Shown in pieces: positions 1 through 7,025 of a DNA stretch of 9,889 nt (position 1 is the stretch's first letter; the number at the start of each line of letters is the position of its first letter). Source of the DNA: Bordetella parapertussis. Lineage in GTDB: Bacteria > Pseudomonadota > Gammaproteobacteria > Burkholderiales > Burkholderiaceae_B. Location of the stretch: contig CAMEAW010000099.1 of assembly GCA_945911685.1 (NCBI GenBank), forward strand, positions 1 through 9,889. Direction: 5' to 3'. The notes under the pieces were generated by a model, which saw only the letters and a program-made list of their open reading frames with translations, made no database searches and was not told the DNA's origin. The translations under genes were made by a program, and so were the position numbers.

Positions 1-754
1 AAACGCTGCCCATGAGTGGACACTGCTCAAGCAGCACAAAATCGGCACCTTGGGTGGGTTCAGCAAAAATGGCTAATGAGTCAAATACGCATAAAGGTAA
101 GTGATCAAAATGTTGATGCGCAGCCTGCGTTAAAGCACTCACCTCTTGGAACGAAGCCTTCGCAAGCGAACCTGTTAGCGAGCAATGAAAGCGAAAGCGA
201 TCAAGGACATAAGGATAGCCCCAGCGCAACAGCAAGGCATCTTCGTGTGACGACAATCCAGCACTTCTTCGTCGGATCAGTTCTTCTGGCCCAAGTGGTA
301 CAGCATAGTCATTCAATTGCATCACGCACTGCTGCTCAAGCGAAGTAATCTGCGGCACGTCACGCTCAGGCACTAGCGCCAAAAACTGCTCTAACAGCGT
401 CACACGCAAACGCGGCAATACAAAGGGTTTCAGATGTTGGCACAAAGCGCTGACCTGACGAATCAAGTCACTCGGTTGATATTCGCTCGCCAGCACAAAG
501 GGCGCGCGCATGGTGGCATGAAAACCATAGCGTCGCGGATGCTCTGTGAATTCTGCGAATCGTTTTGGCGCGACCTCAGCAATCAGAGGCTGAGCACTGA
601 ACTGTTGGCTAACCGCGCAGCGCCCAAGCCATTGGCTTGCGTGCGCCCACCATTGCTGCTCGATATTCGGCACAAAGTACACCGCGTAACGAAACGCTCG
701 TCGCGGTGTGGGGGTTGGCGTCTGGGTCACCGCTATCAAATCGCCGATTGTCAT
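1..754 (-). CDS. DUF1045 phosphonate-metabolism protein, putative 2H-type phosphoesterase (3' end beyond window)
   Basis: Reading the minus strand from ATG 754-752 gives 251 codons with no stop before the left edge, so the C-terminus is missing. Landmarks of the phosphonate-operon DUF1045 family are visible: RYAVYF (residues 22-27), QWLGRC (about 43-48), PRRYGFHATMRAPF (HAT at 79-81) and RWGYPYVLDRFRFHCSLTG (HCS at 190-192). The two H-x-T/S motifs about 110 residues apart are the signature of the 2H phosphoesterase fold, whose members open cyclic or 2',5' phosphodiesters. Because PhnP is absent here, I infer it may open the 5-phosphoribosyl 1,2-cyclic phosphate made by PhnJ; this is not shown by sequence. 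The start is uncertain: family members usually begin just before RYA, ATG 754 adds about 20 residues, has no clear ribosome site and lies inside the Pho box. GTG 730 is an alternative. The gene is divergent from phnG. Confidence 0.88.
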   Translation of the reverse strand, partial: MTIGDLIAVTQTPTPTPRRAFRYAVYFVPNIEQQWWAHASQWLGRCAVSQQFSAQPLIAEVAPKRFAEFTEHPRRYGFHATMRAPFVLASEYQPSDLIRQVSALCQHLKPFVLPRLRVTLLEQFLALVPERDVPQITSLEQQCVMQLNDYAVPLGPEELIRRRSAGLSSHEDALLLRWGYPYVLDRFRFHCSLTGSLAKASFQEVSALTQAAHQHFDHLPLCVFDSLAIFAEPTQGADFVLLEQCPLMGSV

Positions 755-792
755 AAAACGTTTACATCCGTGTCATGAAAACTAAATATTGA
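748..792 (+). promoter_or_regulatory. Pho box and putative promoter of phnGHIJKLM
   Basis: Three heptamers in 11-bp register resemble the PhoB consensus CTGTCAT: TTGTCAT (748-754), CGTTTAC (759-765, degenerate) and GTGTCAT (770-776). The first is followed by AAAAC as in classical Pho boxes. Ten bases after the last repeat lies TATTGA (787-792), a weak -10 candidate; AAATAT (784-789) is another. This suggests PhoB-dependent induction of the C-P lyase operon under phosphate starvation. The left repeat covers the ATG of the divergent DUF1045 gene. PhoB binding itself is inferred. Confidence 0.6.
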
Positions 793-867
793 CCGCCTAA
801 GCTTGATCACCTGACCAACTCAAACAGCGATCGCGGTGCGATTCTGTTTTTAGAAAGTAACAAGTGA

Positions 868-1377
868 ATGTTTCAACCGTCTGACAGTCGCCTTTCTACA
901 ACACACACTGCACGTGCGCAGTGGCTCGCCTTGCTGTCGCGCGCACCGCTGACCCTGCTCGAAGACGTGCTGCGACCTCATATTCAAGTCACCCCGCATT
1001 GGCTACGTAAACCTGAAACCGGGCTGATGATGGTCGAAGCTCGGGCTGGTGGTAGTGGCGAGCGCTTTAATTTAGGCGAGATGACTGTCACTCGCTGTGC
1101 CTTGCGCCTCTCCAACGCCCCTGTGCACCGTCACGTCGGTATCGCCTACATTGTTGGACGCTCACATCGCCATGCCTACTTAGCGGCGGTCGCAGACGCC
1201 TTATTGCTTGATGACTCTGCGCGCGCTGAGATTGAACACACCCTCCTCACCCCTGTTAGAGAACTACTTGCCGCAAAAAAGAATATTCGCCAAGAACGCG
1301 CGGCCACAAGCAAGGTCGATTTCTTTACGGTCGCGCGTGAAAGTGGCTCGAATGACGCCGACGAGGAACAGTCGTGA
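868..1377 (+). CDS. phnG: PhnG, C-P lyase core complex subunit
   Basis: This 169-residue protein is a subunit of the cytoplasmic PhnGHIJ core complex. With PhnH and PhnI it takes part in replacing adenine of ATP by a phosphonate to form ribose 1-phosphonate 5-triphosphate. Recognisable PhnG blocks are RAQWLALLSRA near residues 16-26, the Gly-rich ARAGGSGERFNLG around residues 58-70 followed by a conserved TR, and the near C-terminal VDFFTVAR (about 150-157). It is somewhat longer than E. coli PhnG (150 residues), mainly at the two ends. It is the first gene of the operon, about 75 bases downstream of the inferred -10. The ribosome site before ATG 868 is weak (AAGTGA). Its TGA overlaps the phnH GTG by 4 bp, implying coupled translation. 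Confidence 0.95.
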   Translation: MFQPSDSRLSTTHTARAQWLALLSRAPLTLLEDVLRPHIQVTPHWLRKPETGLMMVEARAGGSGERFNLGEMTVTRCALRLSNAPVHRHVGIAYIVGRSHRHAYLAAVADALLLDDSARAEIEHTLLTPVRELLAAKKNIRQERAATSKVDFFTVARESGSNDADEEQS

Positions 1378-2006
1378 CAAATATTGAACTTTCTGAAATC
1401 GGCACCGGCTTTAGTGATATTCCACTTGGCAGCCAAAGTGTATTTAGAGCGGCGCTCGAAGCGCTGTCTTACCCTGGGCGCCCAGTCAAACTTGAGGTGA
1501 CGTTTGAAGCGCCAAAGGCCGCGCACGCAAGTTCAAGTGGCCTGCTACTTGCACTTCTCGAACCTGGATCACTGCTTTGGCTTTCTCCTAGCCTCGTTCA
1601 CACCGACGCGGCGACTTGGATTGTGTTTCACACGGATTGCAAAATCACGCCAAATCAGCACGAGGCCGACTTTGCCTGGATCAAACACTGGGATGAAATG
1701 CCCGCGTTAGAAGGCTTCGCTCAAGGGACAGACGAATACCCAGACCACTCTACGACCTGTGTCCTCGATATTGCCGGCCTAAGTACCACGACAGTCGCAA
1801 CCCCTGCGATCATGTTGACAGGCCCTGGGATTATAAGCACCTCAACCATTGAACTGTTGGCTGCCACACCTACTCAAGCAGAGGGCTTTGCAAAGCAATG
1901 GGAAAAAAACCACGCGAGCTTTCCTAGAGGTATCGACCTCTTTTTTGCGACAAGCACGGGTCTGATCGGCCTGCCCAGAACAACCCGTATTCAAATTGCA
2001 GGATAG
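1374..2006 (+). CDS. phnH: PhnH, C-P lyase core complex subunit
   Basis: A 210-residue PhnH, close to the usual size of about 195-200. PhnH is a core-complex subunit with a fold related to PLP-dependent transferases but lacking the cofactor, and it supports formation of the ribose-phosphonate nucleotide. Family hallmarks here are FRAALEALSYPGRPVKLE (residues 24-41), the LTGPGI motif in the second half, and the C-terminal FPRGIDLFF followed by GLPRTTRI. Translation starts at GTG 1374, which shares GTGA with the phnG stop. A good ribosome site, GAGGA (1363-1367), lies six bases before this GTG and supports the start. The stop is followed by phnI after only 8 bases. Confidence 0.95.
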   Translation: MTNIELSEIGTGFSDIPLGSQSVFRAALEALSYPGRPVKLEVTFEAPKAAHASSSGLLLALLEPGSLLWLSPSLVHTDAATWIVFHTDCKITPNQHEADFAWIKHWDEMPALEGFAQGTDEYPDHSTTCVLDIAGLSTTTVATPAIMLTGPGIISTSTIELLAATPTQAEGFAKQWEKNHASFPRGIDLFFATSTGLIGLPRTTRIQIAG

Positions 2007-2014
2007 GGCATCTC

Positions 2015-3253
2015 ATGTATGTAGCCGTTAAGGGTGGCGAGCAAGCCATCTTAAGTAGTTACCAACTACTTGATCAACAACGTCGTGGTGACCCAAGCGT
2101 TCCAGAACTCTCTATTGTGCAAATTCGCCAACAGATGAAACTTGCGGTCGATCGGGTGATGACTGAGGGTTCAGTTTTTGACCCAGAGCTTGCGGCGCTT
2201 GCCATCAAACAGGCCTGTGGCGATTTGGTTGAGGCTATCTTTCTTTTGCGCGCCTACCGGGCTACGTTGCCCAGACTCGGGTCAACGCAACCGCTTGATA
2301 CCAGCAAAATGGTGTTAGATCGCCGAATCTCAGCCACGTTCAAGGATTTACCTGGCGGGCAGGTGCTCGGACCCACCTATGACTATACCCAGCGACTGTT
2401 AGATTTTTCTTTGTTAGCGATTAGTGAGCCGGTAGAACCCGCGCCTACAAAGGAATCGCTTGGCGCAAGTCGTACAGTAACGCAAGCGACAACGGGTTCG
2501 ATCAGCAACACTTCGGCTGAAGAGCTAAGGTTAGCCAAAGCTGATCCAACCAGTGAAGATCTTAACAGTCACGCTCAACTTGAAGACCAGCATTTTTCGC
2601 CGCGCGTCATTGATCTGCTTAACCGCGAGGGGTTAATTGAAACCCATCAAGCAACGCAAAATGATCCCACACCCTTTGACTTGACCCGTCAGCCTGTGCG
2701 CTTTCCGGCTGATCGTAGTACACGTCTGCAAAATCTTGCGCGTGGTGACGAAGGCTTTCTACTCGCAATGGCCTACTCAACCCAACGTGGCTACGCTAAC
2801 AGCCATCCCTTTGTGGGTGAGATTCGATTGGGTTCGGTAGAGATCGCGCTCATACCGGAAGAGCTAGGCTTTGCCATCTCAATTGGAGATATTGAGGTCA
2901 CTGAATGCCAGATGATCAATCAGTTTGCAGGCAGTAAAACTGAACCACCTCAGTTTACGCGCGGCTATGGCTTAGCATTTGGTCATAGCGAGCGTAAGGC
3001 GATGGCGATGAGTCTAGTGGATCGCGCTTTACGTGCAGCTGAGTTAGGCGAATTGGTGCAATCACCTGCACAAATGCCCGAGTTTGTACTGTCGCACAGC
3101 GATAGCCTTGAAGCCTCGGGCTTTGTGCAGCATCTAAAGTTACCGCACTACGTTGACTTTCAATCAGAGCTTGAACTTGTCAGAAAGATGCGAGCCTCAC
3201 CACTCCAAACGCCGACATTGAACGAAGAGCCTGGAGATGAACATGCTGAATAA
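2015..3253 (+). CDS. phnI: PhnI, C-P lyase core complex subunit (nucleosidase component)
   Basis: A 412-residue PhnI. In E. coli, isolated PhnI is a purine nucleosidase, and with PhnG and PhnH it installs the phosphonate on C1' of ATP. Conserved blocks are plain: MYVAVKGGEQAI at the N-terminus, LAVDRVMTEG (43-52), EAIFLLRAYR (73-82), GGQVLGPTYDYTQRLLDF (114-131), AMAYSTQRGY (251-260), FTRGYGLAFG (314-323), ERKAMAMSLVDRAL (326-339) and LKLPHYVDFQSELEL (374-388). It is about 58 residues longer than E. coli PhnI (354). Much of the surplus is a polar Ser/Thr/Glu-rich insert at about residues 140-190. AGGG (2005-2008) sits six bases before ATG 2015. Its 3' end overlaps phnJ. Confidence 0.96.
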   Translation: MYVAVKGGEQAILSSYQLLDQQRRGDPSVPELSIVQIRQQMKLAVDRVMTEGSVFDPELAALAIKQACGDLVEAIFLLRAYRATLPRLGSTQPLDTSKMVLDRRISATFKDLPGGQVLGPTYDYTQRLLDFSLLAISEPVEPAPTKESLGASRTVTQATTGSISNTSAEELRLAKADPTSEDLNSHAQLEDQHFSPRVIDLLNREGLIETHQATQNDPTPFDLTRQPVRFPADRSTRLQNLARGDEGFLLAMAYSTQRGYANSHPFVGEIRLGSVEIALIPEELGFAISIGDIEVTECQMINQFAGSKTEPPQFTRGYGLAFGHSERKAMAMSLVDRALRAAELGELVQSPAQMPEFVLSHSDSLEASGFVQHLKLPHYVDFQSELELVRKMRASPLQTPTLNEEPGDEHAE

Positions 3254-4187
3254 GAATAAAACCTCTACTCCCTTAGAAAAGATTGTTGACTCTCACGAAA
3301 ACCAAGCGGTTGATCAGCACTTTAATTTTGCCTATCTCGACGAACGTACCAAGCGCATGATTCGACGGGCAATCTTAAAAGCAGTTGCCATTCCGGGGTA
3401 TCAAGTGCCGTTTGGCTCGCGCGAGATGCCTTTGCCCTATGGCTGGGGCACGGGTGGTATCCAAGTCACAGCCTCAGTGATTGGGCCTAGCGATGTGCTT
3501 AAAGTGATTGATCAAGGGTCTGACGATACCGTCAATGCTGTCAATATTCGTCGCTTTTTTCAACGCACTACAAACGTTGAGATTACGACGCAGACGCAAG
3601 CTGCAACCCTCATCCAGACGCGCCATCGCATCCCTGAAATGGCGCTTACAGAAGACCAAATCATCATTTATCAGGTACCGGTTCCTGAACCCATGCAACG
3701 TTTAGAACCCCGCGAACGTGAAACACGCAGCCTGCATGGCTTAGCTGAGTATGGCCTGATGCACGTCAAGCTTTATGAAGATATCGCCCGCTATGGTCAT
3801 ATCGCAACGACCTATGACTACCCTGTGCTTGTCAATCATCGCTATGTGATGGCGCCCTCACCGATTCCAAAGTTTGACAATCCAAAAATGCATATGAACC
3901 CCGCGCTGCAATTGTTTGGCGCAGGTCGTGAAAAGCGTATTTACGCGGTCCCTCCGTACACTGCCGTTGAAAGCCTGGGATTCGAGGATTATCCCTTTGA
4001 AATTCAGCGCTGGGATGCACCCTGTGAGTTATGCGGATCAAGAGATAGTTTTCTCGATGAAGTCATTACCGATGATCAAGGTGGCCGAATTTTCGTTTGC
4101 TCTGACTCTGATTACTGCGAGTCGCAGCAAAATAACGTTGAGTCATCGTCCGAGCCCAAAGCGCAGTCGGGGTTAAAGCATGACTAA
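3243..4187 (+). CDS. phnJ: PhnJ, radical S-adenosylmethionine C-P lyase
   Basis: This is the catalytic lyase that cleaves ribose 1-phosphonate 5-phosphate into 5-phosphoribosyl 1,2-cyclic phosphate and an alkane. From ATG 3243 it has 314 residues. All catalytic residues are present: the glycyl-radical glycine in AIPGYQVPF (G52, equal to E. coli G32), the cluster cysteines C261, C264 and C286, and the thiyl cysteine C292. The spacings of 3, 22 and 6 match E. coli C241, C244, C266 and C272. The N-terminus is about 20 residues longer and polar. An in-frame ATG at 3237 directly abuts the GGAG at 3233-3236, whereas ATG 3243 lies six bases from it, so I chose 3243. It overlaps phnI by 11 bp and phnK by 8 bp. 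Confidence 0.97.
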   Translation: MLNKNKTSTPLEKIVDSHENQAVDQHFNFAYLDERTKRMIRRAILKAVAIPGYQVPFGSREMPLPYGWGTGGIQVTASVIGPSDVLKVIDQGSDDTVNAVNIRRFFQRTTNVEITTQTQAATLIQTRHRIPEMALTEDQIIIYQVPVPEPMQRLEPRERETRSLHGLAEYGLMHVKLYEDIARYGHIATTYDYPVLVNHRYVMAPSPIPKFDNPKMHMNPALQLFGAGREKRIYAVPPYTAVESLGFEDYPFEIQRWDAPCELCGSRDSFLDEVITDDQGGRIFVCSDSDYCESQQNNVESSSEPKAQSGLKHD

Positions 4188-4977
4188 CACCATGCCACTC
4201 GACACACAATCTCCCATCTTGCGCGCAACCGGTTTAAATAAGAGCTACGGCGACCGCGCAGCACTGATCGACGCAAGCTTTGAGCTTTGGCCGGGCGAGG
4301 TTCTCGCCATTGTGGGCGAATCCGGCTCTGGCAAAACGACATTACTCAATGCACTCGCAGCACGTGACCAACCCGACTCGGGCTCGGTTGAGTTTCAATT
4401 AGAGGGCGGTGCCCTCACCGATATTTTTACGATGACCGAGGCACAGCGACGCCTGCTCGCACGTACCGACTGGGGCTTCGTACATCAGAACTCTGCAGAT
4501 GGCCTAAGAATGGAGGTGTCGGCAGGTGCCAACGTGGGTGAACGCTTAATGGCCTTAGGCCAGCGTCATTACGGCAAACTGCGTGCAACAGCCTGTGACT
4601 GGCTGGCGCGTGTAGAAATTGACCCCGCCAGAATTGATGACTTGCCTCGACATTTTTCGGGCGGTATGCGCCAACGCTTGCAGATTGCACGCAACTTAGT
4701 GACCCAACCCAGGCTGGTCTTTATGGATGAGCCAACCTCGGGGCTCGACGTGTCGGTTCAAGCCAAATTGCTCGACTTGCTGCGCCAGTTGACTCAGCAA
4801 TTGGGGCTAGCTTCGGTGATCGTCACCCATGATCTTGCTGTGGCGCGTTTGTTAGCGCACCGCATGATTGTGATGCGCCGTGGCCGCATCGTAGAGACAG
4901 GGCTGACTGATCAAGTGCTTGACGATCCACAACATCCATATACCCAACTATTAGTGTCTTCGGTGCTACAGCCATGA
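4180..4977 (+). CDS. phnK: PhnK, C-P lyase-associated ABC-type ATPase
   Basis: A 265-residue ABC ATPase with Walker A GESGSGKT (46-53), signature SGGMRQ (160-165), Walker B FMDEP with D183 and E184, and H-loop IVTHD (H217). It resembles dipeptide-transporter ATPases, as PhnK does, but no membrane partner is nearby. Known PhnK binds the PhnGHIJ core at PhnJ and is an accessory subunit of the lyase rather than a transport component. It lies between phnJ (8-bp overlap) and phnL (4-bp ATGA overlap), the standard position. GGGG (4169-4172) is seven bases before ATG 4180; ATG 4192 is also in frame. About 13 residues longer than E. coli PhnK, mostly at the N-terminus. Confidence 0.94.
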   Translation: MTNTMPLDTQSPILRATGLNKSYGDRAALIDASFELWPGEVLAIVGESGSGKTTLLNALAARDQPDSGSVEFQLEGGALTDIFTMTEAQRRLLARTDWGFVHQNSADGLRMEVSAGANVGERLMALGQRHYGKLRATACDWLARVEIDPARIDDLPRHFSGGMRQRLQIARNLVTQPRLVFMDEPTSGLDVSVQAKLLDLLRQLTQQLGLASVIVTHDLAVARLLAHRMIVMRRGRIVETGLTDQVLDDPQHPYTQLLVSSVLQP

Positions 4978-5699
4978 CCATGCCCGTTTTACGCCTCACT
5001 AACGTGAGCAAACAGTTCACTTTGCACCATCAGGAGATGACTTTACCTGTATTGCAAAACGTCAACTTTGAGGTCGCCGCGGGCGAGTGTGTCGTACTCG
5101 ACGGTAGCTCAGGCATGGGCAAAAGCACCTTGCTCAAACTTATTTATGCGAACTATCGGGTAAGTGCTGGATCGATTCAATACGCACAGACCGGCCGCGC
5201 CCCACTTGAGTTGACCACTGCAACGCCACGCAGGCTGATCGACGTACGTCGACACCACATCGGGTACGTGAGTCAGTTTTTACGTGTGATCCCAAGGATC
5301 TCAACTCTTGATCTGGTAGCTGAACCACTGTTGGCTGAACTTGGGCATGATGAGCACGCGCTTAAGCAGGCACGTGAACATGCAGGCGTGTGGCTCACGC
5401 GGCTACGCATTCCTGAGCGACTGTGGAGCTTGGCACCCGCAACGTTTTCGGGTGGAGAGCAGCAAAGGGTCAATATCGCACGCAGCATGATCAAGCCACG
5501 CTCATTGCTATTACTGGATGAGCCCACTGCCTCGCTCGATGCGCTCAATACACAAACCGTGGTGACCCTCATCCACGAAGCGATTGCAGCGGGGGCCGCC
5601 GCCGTCGGAATCTTTCACGACCAGGCCGTTGGCAACCAACTTGCCACCCGCCGTATCGATATGACCAATTTTCGGAGCATCACATGCGCGGCTCAATAG
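4974..5699 (+). CDS. phnL: PhnL, C-P lyase-associated ABC-type ATPase
   Basis: A 241-residue ABC ATPase of the PhnL type. Motifs are Walker A GSSGMGKS (44-51, with Met at a position that is usually Ser), a PhnL-specific SQFLRVIPRIS Q-loop block, PERLWSLAPATFSGGEQQRVNIAR with the signature at S159, Walker B LLLLDEPTASLDA (D182, E183) and the H-loop GIFHD (H215). The FLRVIPR and PERLW blocks separate PhnL from generic LolD/MacB-like ATPases. Known PhnL acts with PhnK on the C-P lyase core and is not a transporter subunit. ATG 4974 overlaps the phnK stop by 4 bp; an in-frame ATG at 4980 is possible. The 3' end overlaps phnM by 16 bp. Confidence 0.95.
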   Translation: MTMPVLRLTNVSKQFTLHHQEMTLPVLQNVNFEVAAGECVVLDGSSGMGKSTLLKLIYANYRVSAGSIQYAQTGRAPLELTTATPRRLIDVRRHHIGYVSQFLRVIPRISTLDLVAEPLLAELGHDEHALKQAREHAGVWLTRLRIPERLWSLAPATFSGGEQQRVNIARSMIKPRSLLLLDEPTASLDALNTQTVVTLIHEAIAAGAAAVGIFHDQAVGNQLATRRIDMTNFRSITCAAQ

Positions 5700-6841
5700 T
5701 CATTACTAACGCTCGACTGATTATGAATCACGAGGTGATCCACGGCTCAGTGTCCGTGGTGAACGGCCGTATCGATTCGATTGATCCTGGCCTCAGCACA
5801 ACGCCGGGAGCCATTGATCTTGAGGGTGACTTCTTAATGCCTGGAATGATTGAAATTCATACCGACAACTTTGAACGTCATCTGATGCCTCGGCCAAAGG
5901 TCATGTGGGCCGAAAGGCCTGCGCTCATCGCGCATGATGCCGAGATTGCCTGCGCAGGCATCACAACGGTATTTGACGCACTTGGCGTTGGCGAGGCTGA
6001 CACCGAAAGCGTTCGAGGACAGACTTGGGGTCCTGTCCTGACGGCACTGGATCAATACACCCAAGAGAATCTATTGCGGGCAGACCATTACATTCATGTA
6101 CGTTGTGAATTGCCCGCACCGAATACCATTGAACTTTTTGAGCCGTTTAATGGTCACGCGCGCCTAGGCCTGATCTCGTTGATGGACCATACTCCGGGCC
6201 AACGCCAATGGGAAGACATCGAACAAGCGCGCGTGTACTTCATCGGTAAAAAGGGCTGGAGTCACGAAAAATTTGAAGAAAAAGTCAGCAATGCCACGAT
6301 GCTGCAAAGTCAATTTAGCGCCCCGCATCGACAGTACTTCGTCGACTATTCGAAGCGTGCCGGGATCCACCTAGCCAGCCATGACGACACCACCGAGGCA
6401 CATGTTCAACAGGCTTATGCAGAAGGGGCAAGCATGTCCGAATTTCCCACCACTTTAGCTGCTGCGCGGTACGCGAAAAATTTAGGCTTACTCACGGTGA
6501 TGGGCGGCCCCAACGTGGTGCGTGGCGGTTCGCACTCAGGCAACGTGTCAGCCACTGAATTGGCAAAGCAAGGCTTACTGGATGTGCTGTCATCCGATTA
6601 TGTGCCAGGCAGTTTGCTAAGTGCCGTCGCTCGCTTGGTGCACGAGGAAGTCCTGACGCTGCCACAGGCGGTCGCAACAGTCACCCGTCACCCAGCGCAA
6701 GCGACCGGGCTAAACGACCGCGGCGCACTCGAAATCGGCTTCAGAGCAGATCTGGTGCGCCTACGTCTGCACGCGTCGCCAGATCAACCTAGTCAGGCTT
6801 TCGCACGCACAGTATGGCGCGAAGGAATCCAAGTTGTTTGA
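5684..6841 (+). CDS. phnM: PhnM, ribose 1-phosphonate 5-triphosphate diphosphatase
   Basis: A 385-residue amidohydrolase-superfamily enzyme, near the E. coli length of 378. It hydrolyses alpha-D-ribose 1-phosphonate 5-triphosphate to the 5-phosphate plus pyrophosphate, giving the substrate of PhnJ. Metal-site motifs are EIHTDNFERH (H59, D61), PRPKVMW, SLMDHTPGQRQ, ASHDD (H233, D234, D235), EFPTT, GGPNVVRGGSHSGN and the terminal SSDYVPGSLL (D305). These are PhnM-specific versions of the amidohydrolase pattern. GGAG (5674-5677) lies six bases before ATG 5684, inside the phnL end, which supports this start. It is the last gene of the core operon; 184 bases follow before phnC. Confidence 0.96.
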   Translation: MRGSIVITNARLIMNHEVIHGSVSVVNGRIDSIDPGLSTTPGAIDLEGDFLMPGMIEIHTDNFERHLMPRPKVMWAERPALIAHDAEIACAGITTVFDALGVGEADTESVRGQTWGPVLTALDQYTQENLLRADHYIHVRCELPAPNTIELFEPFNGHARLGLISLMDHTPGQRQWEDIEQARVYFIGKKGWSHEKFEEKVSNATMLQSQFSAPHRQYFVDYSKRAGIHLASHDDTTEAHVQQAYAEGASMSEFPTTLAAARYAKNLGLLTVMGGPNVVRGGSHSGNVSATELAKQGLLDVLSSDYVPGSLLSAVARLVHEEVLTLPQAVATVTRHPAQATGLNDRGALEIGFRADLVRLRLHASPDQPSQAFARTVWREGIQVV

Positions 6842-6903
6842 GTGTGGCGATCGCATACCTTTCAAGCTGTAACTTTAGCGATCACTTCCCTCTAAGTCTT
6901 GAA

Positions 6904-6932
6904 CCGAATACCTCTGTTTACGCTGTATTCGG
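6904..6932. repeat. Inverted repeat after phnM, possible weak terminator or operator
   Basis: CCGAATAC (6904-6911) and GTATTCGG (6925-6932) are perfect 8-bp inverted arms around a 13-base spacer. A perfect 10-bp palindrome, GGGCGCGCCC (6931-6940), abuts the right arm, and a TTTTAAATTT stretch follows at 6947-6956. The arms could form a hairpin ending the phnM transcript, but the T-run is not directly adjacent. Its place upstream of the phnC Pho box would also fit a protein-binding site. Confidence 0.35.
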
Positions 6933-6952
6933 GCGCGCCCCTAGAATTTTAA

Positions 6953-6997
6953 ATTTCACATAACTGTAAAGCCTTTGTCATGTCAGCCCTACATACT
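6953..6997 (+). promoter_or_regulatory. Pho box and -10 element of the phnCDE operon
   Basis: Three heptamers in exact 11-bp steps match the PhoB consensus CTGTCAT/C: ATTTCAC (6953-6959), CTGTAAA (6964-6970) and TTGTCAT (6975-6981). Exactly ten bases after the last repeat is CATACT (6992-6997), a fair -10 hexamer, with the same geometry I recall for the E. coli phoA promoter. Transcription would begin near 7003-7005, about 20 bases before ATG 7026. This gives phnCDE its own phosphate-starvation promoter. Confidence 0.72.
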
Positions 6998-7025
6998 CAA
7001 TACATACGATACATGGACAAAATCG

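Noticed and set aside
16..778. Plus-strand open frames at 16-348 and 434-778
   Set aside because: They are antisense to the minus-strand DUF1045 frame, whose family motifs are unmistakable; the plus-strand peptides resemble nothing I know.
827..834. GCGATCGC palindrome, also at 6847-6854, as a HIP1-type repeat
   Set aside because: Two copies of an 8-mer in about 10 kb with unrelated flanks are not enough, and the other evidence is proteobacterial rather than cyanobacterial.
1176..1526. Minus-strand open frame across the phnG-phnH junction
   Set aside because: It lies antisense to two well-identified overlapping genes, and its peptide shows no recognisable domain.
4180..5699. PhnK and PhnL as ATPases of a separate peptide or lipoprotein transporter
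   Set aside because: No permease or binding protein lies beside them, and their position and the PhnL-specific blocks fit C-P lyase accessory ATPases.
6867..6884. Another possible Pho box after phnM (CTGTAAC then GCGATCA)
   Set aside because: Only the first half resembles the consensus; the second repeat fails and no good -10 follows.
6975..7025. Upstream ATG 6975 as the phnC start
   Set aside because: It lies in the third Pho-box repeat and before the inferred transcript start; the added residues do not look like PhnC.
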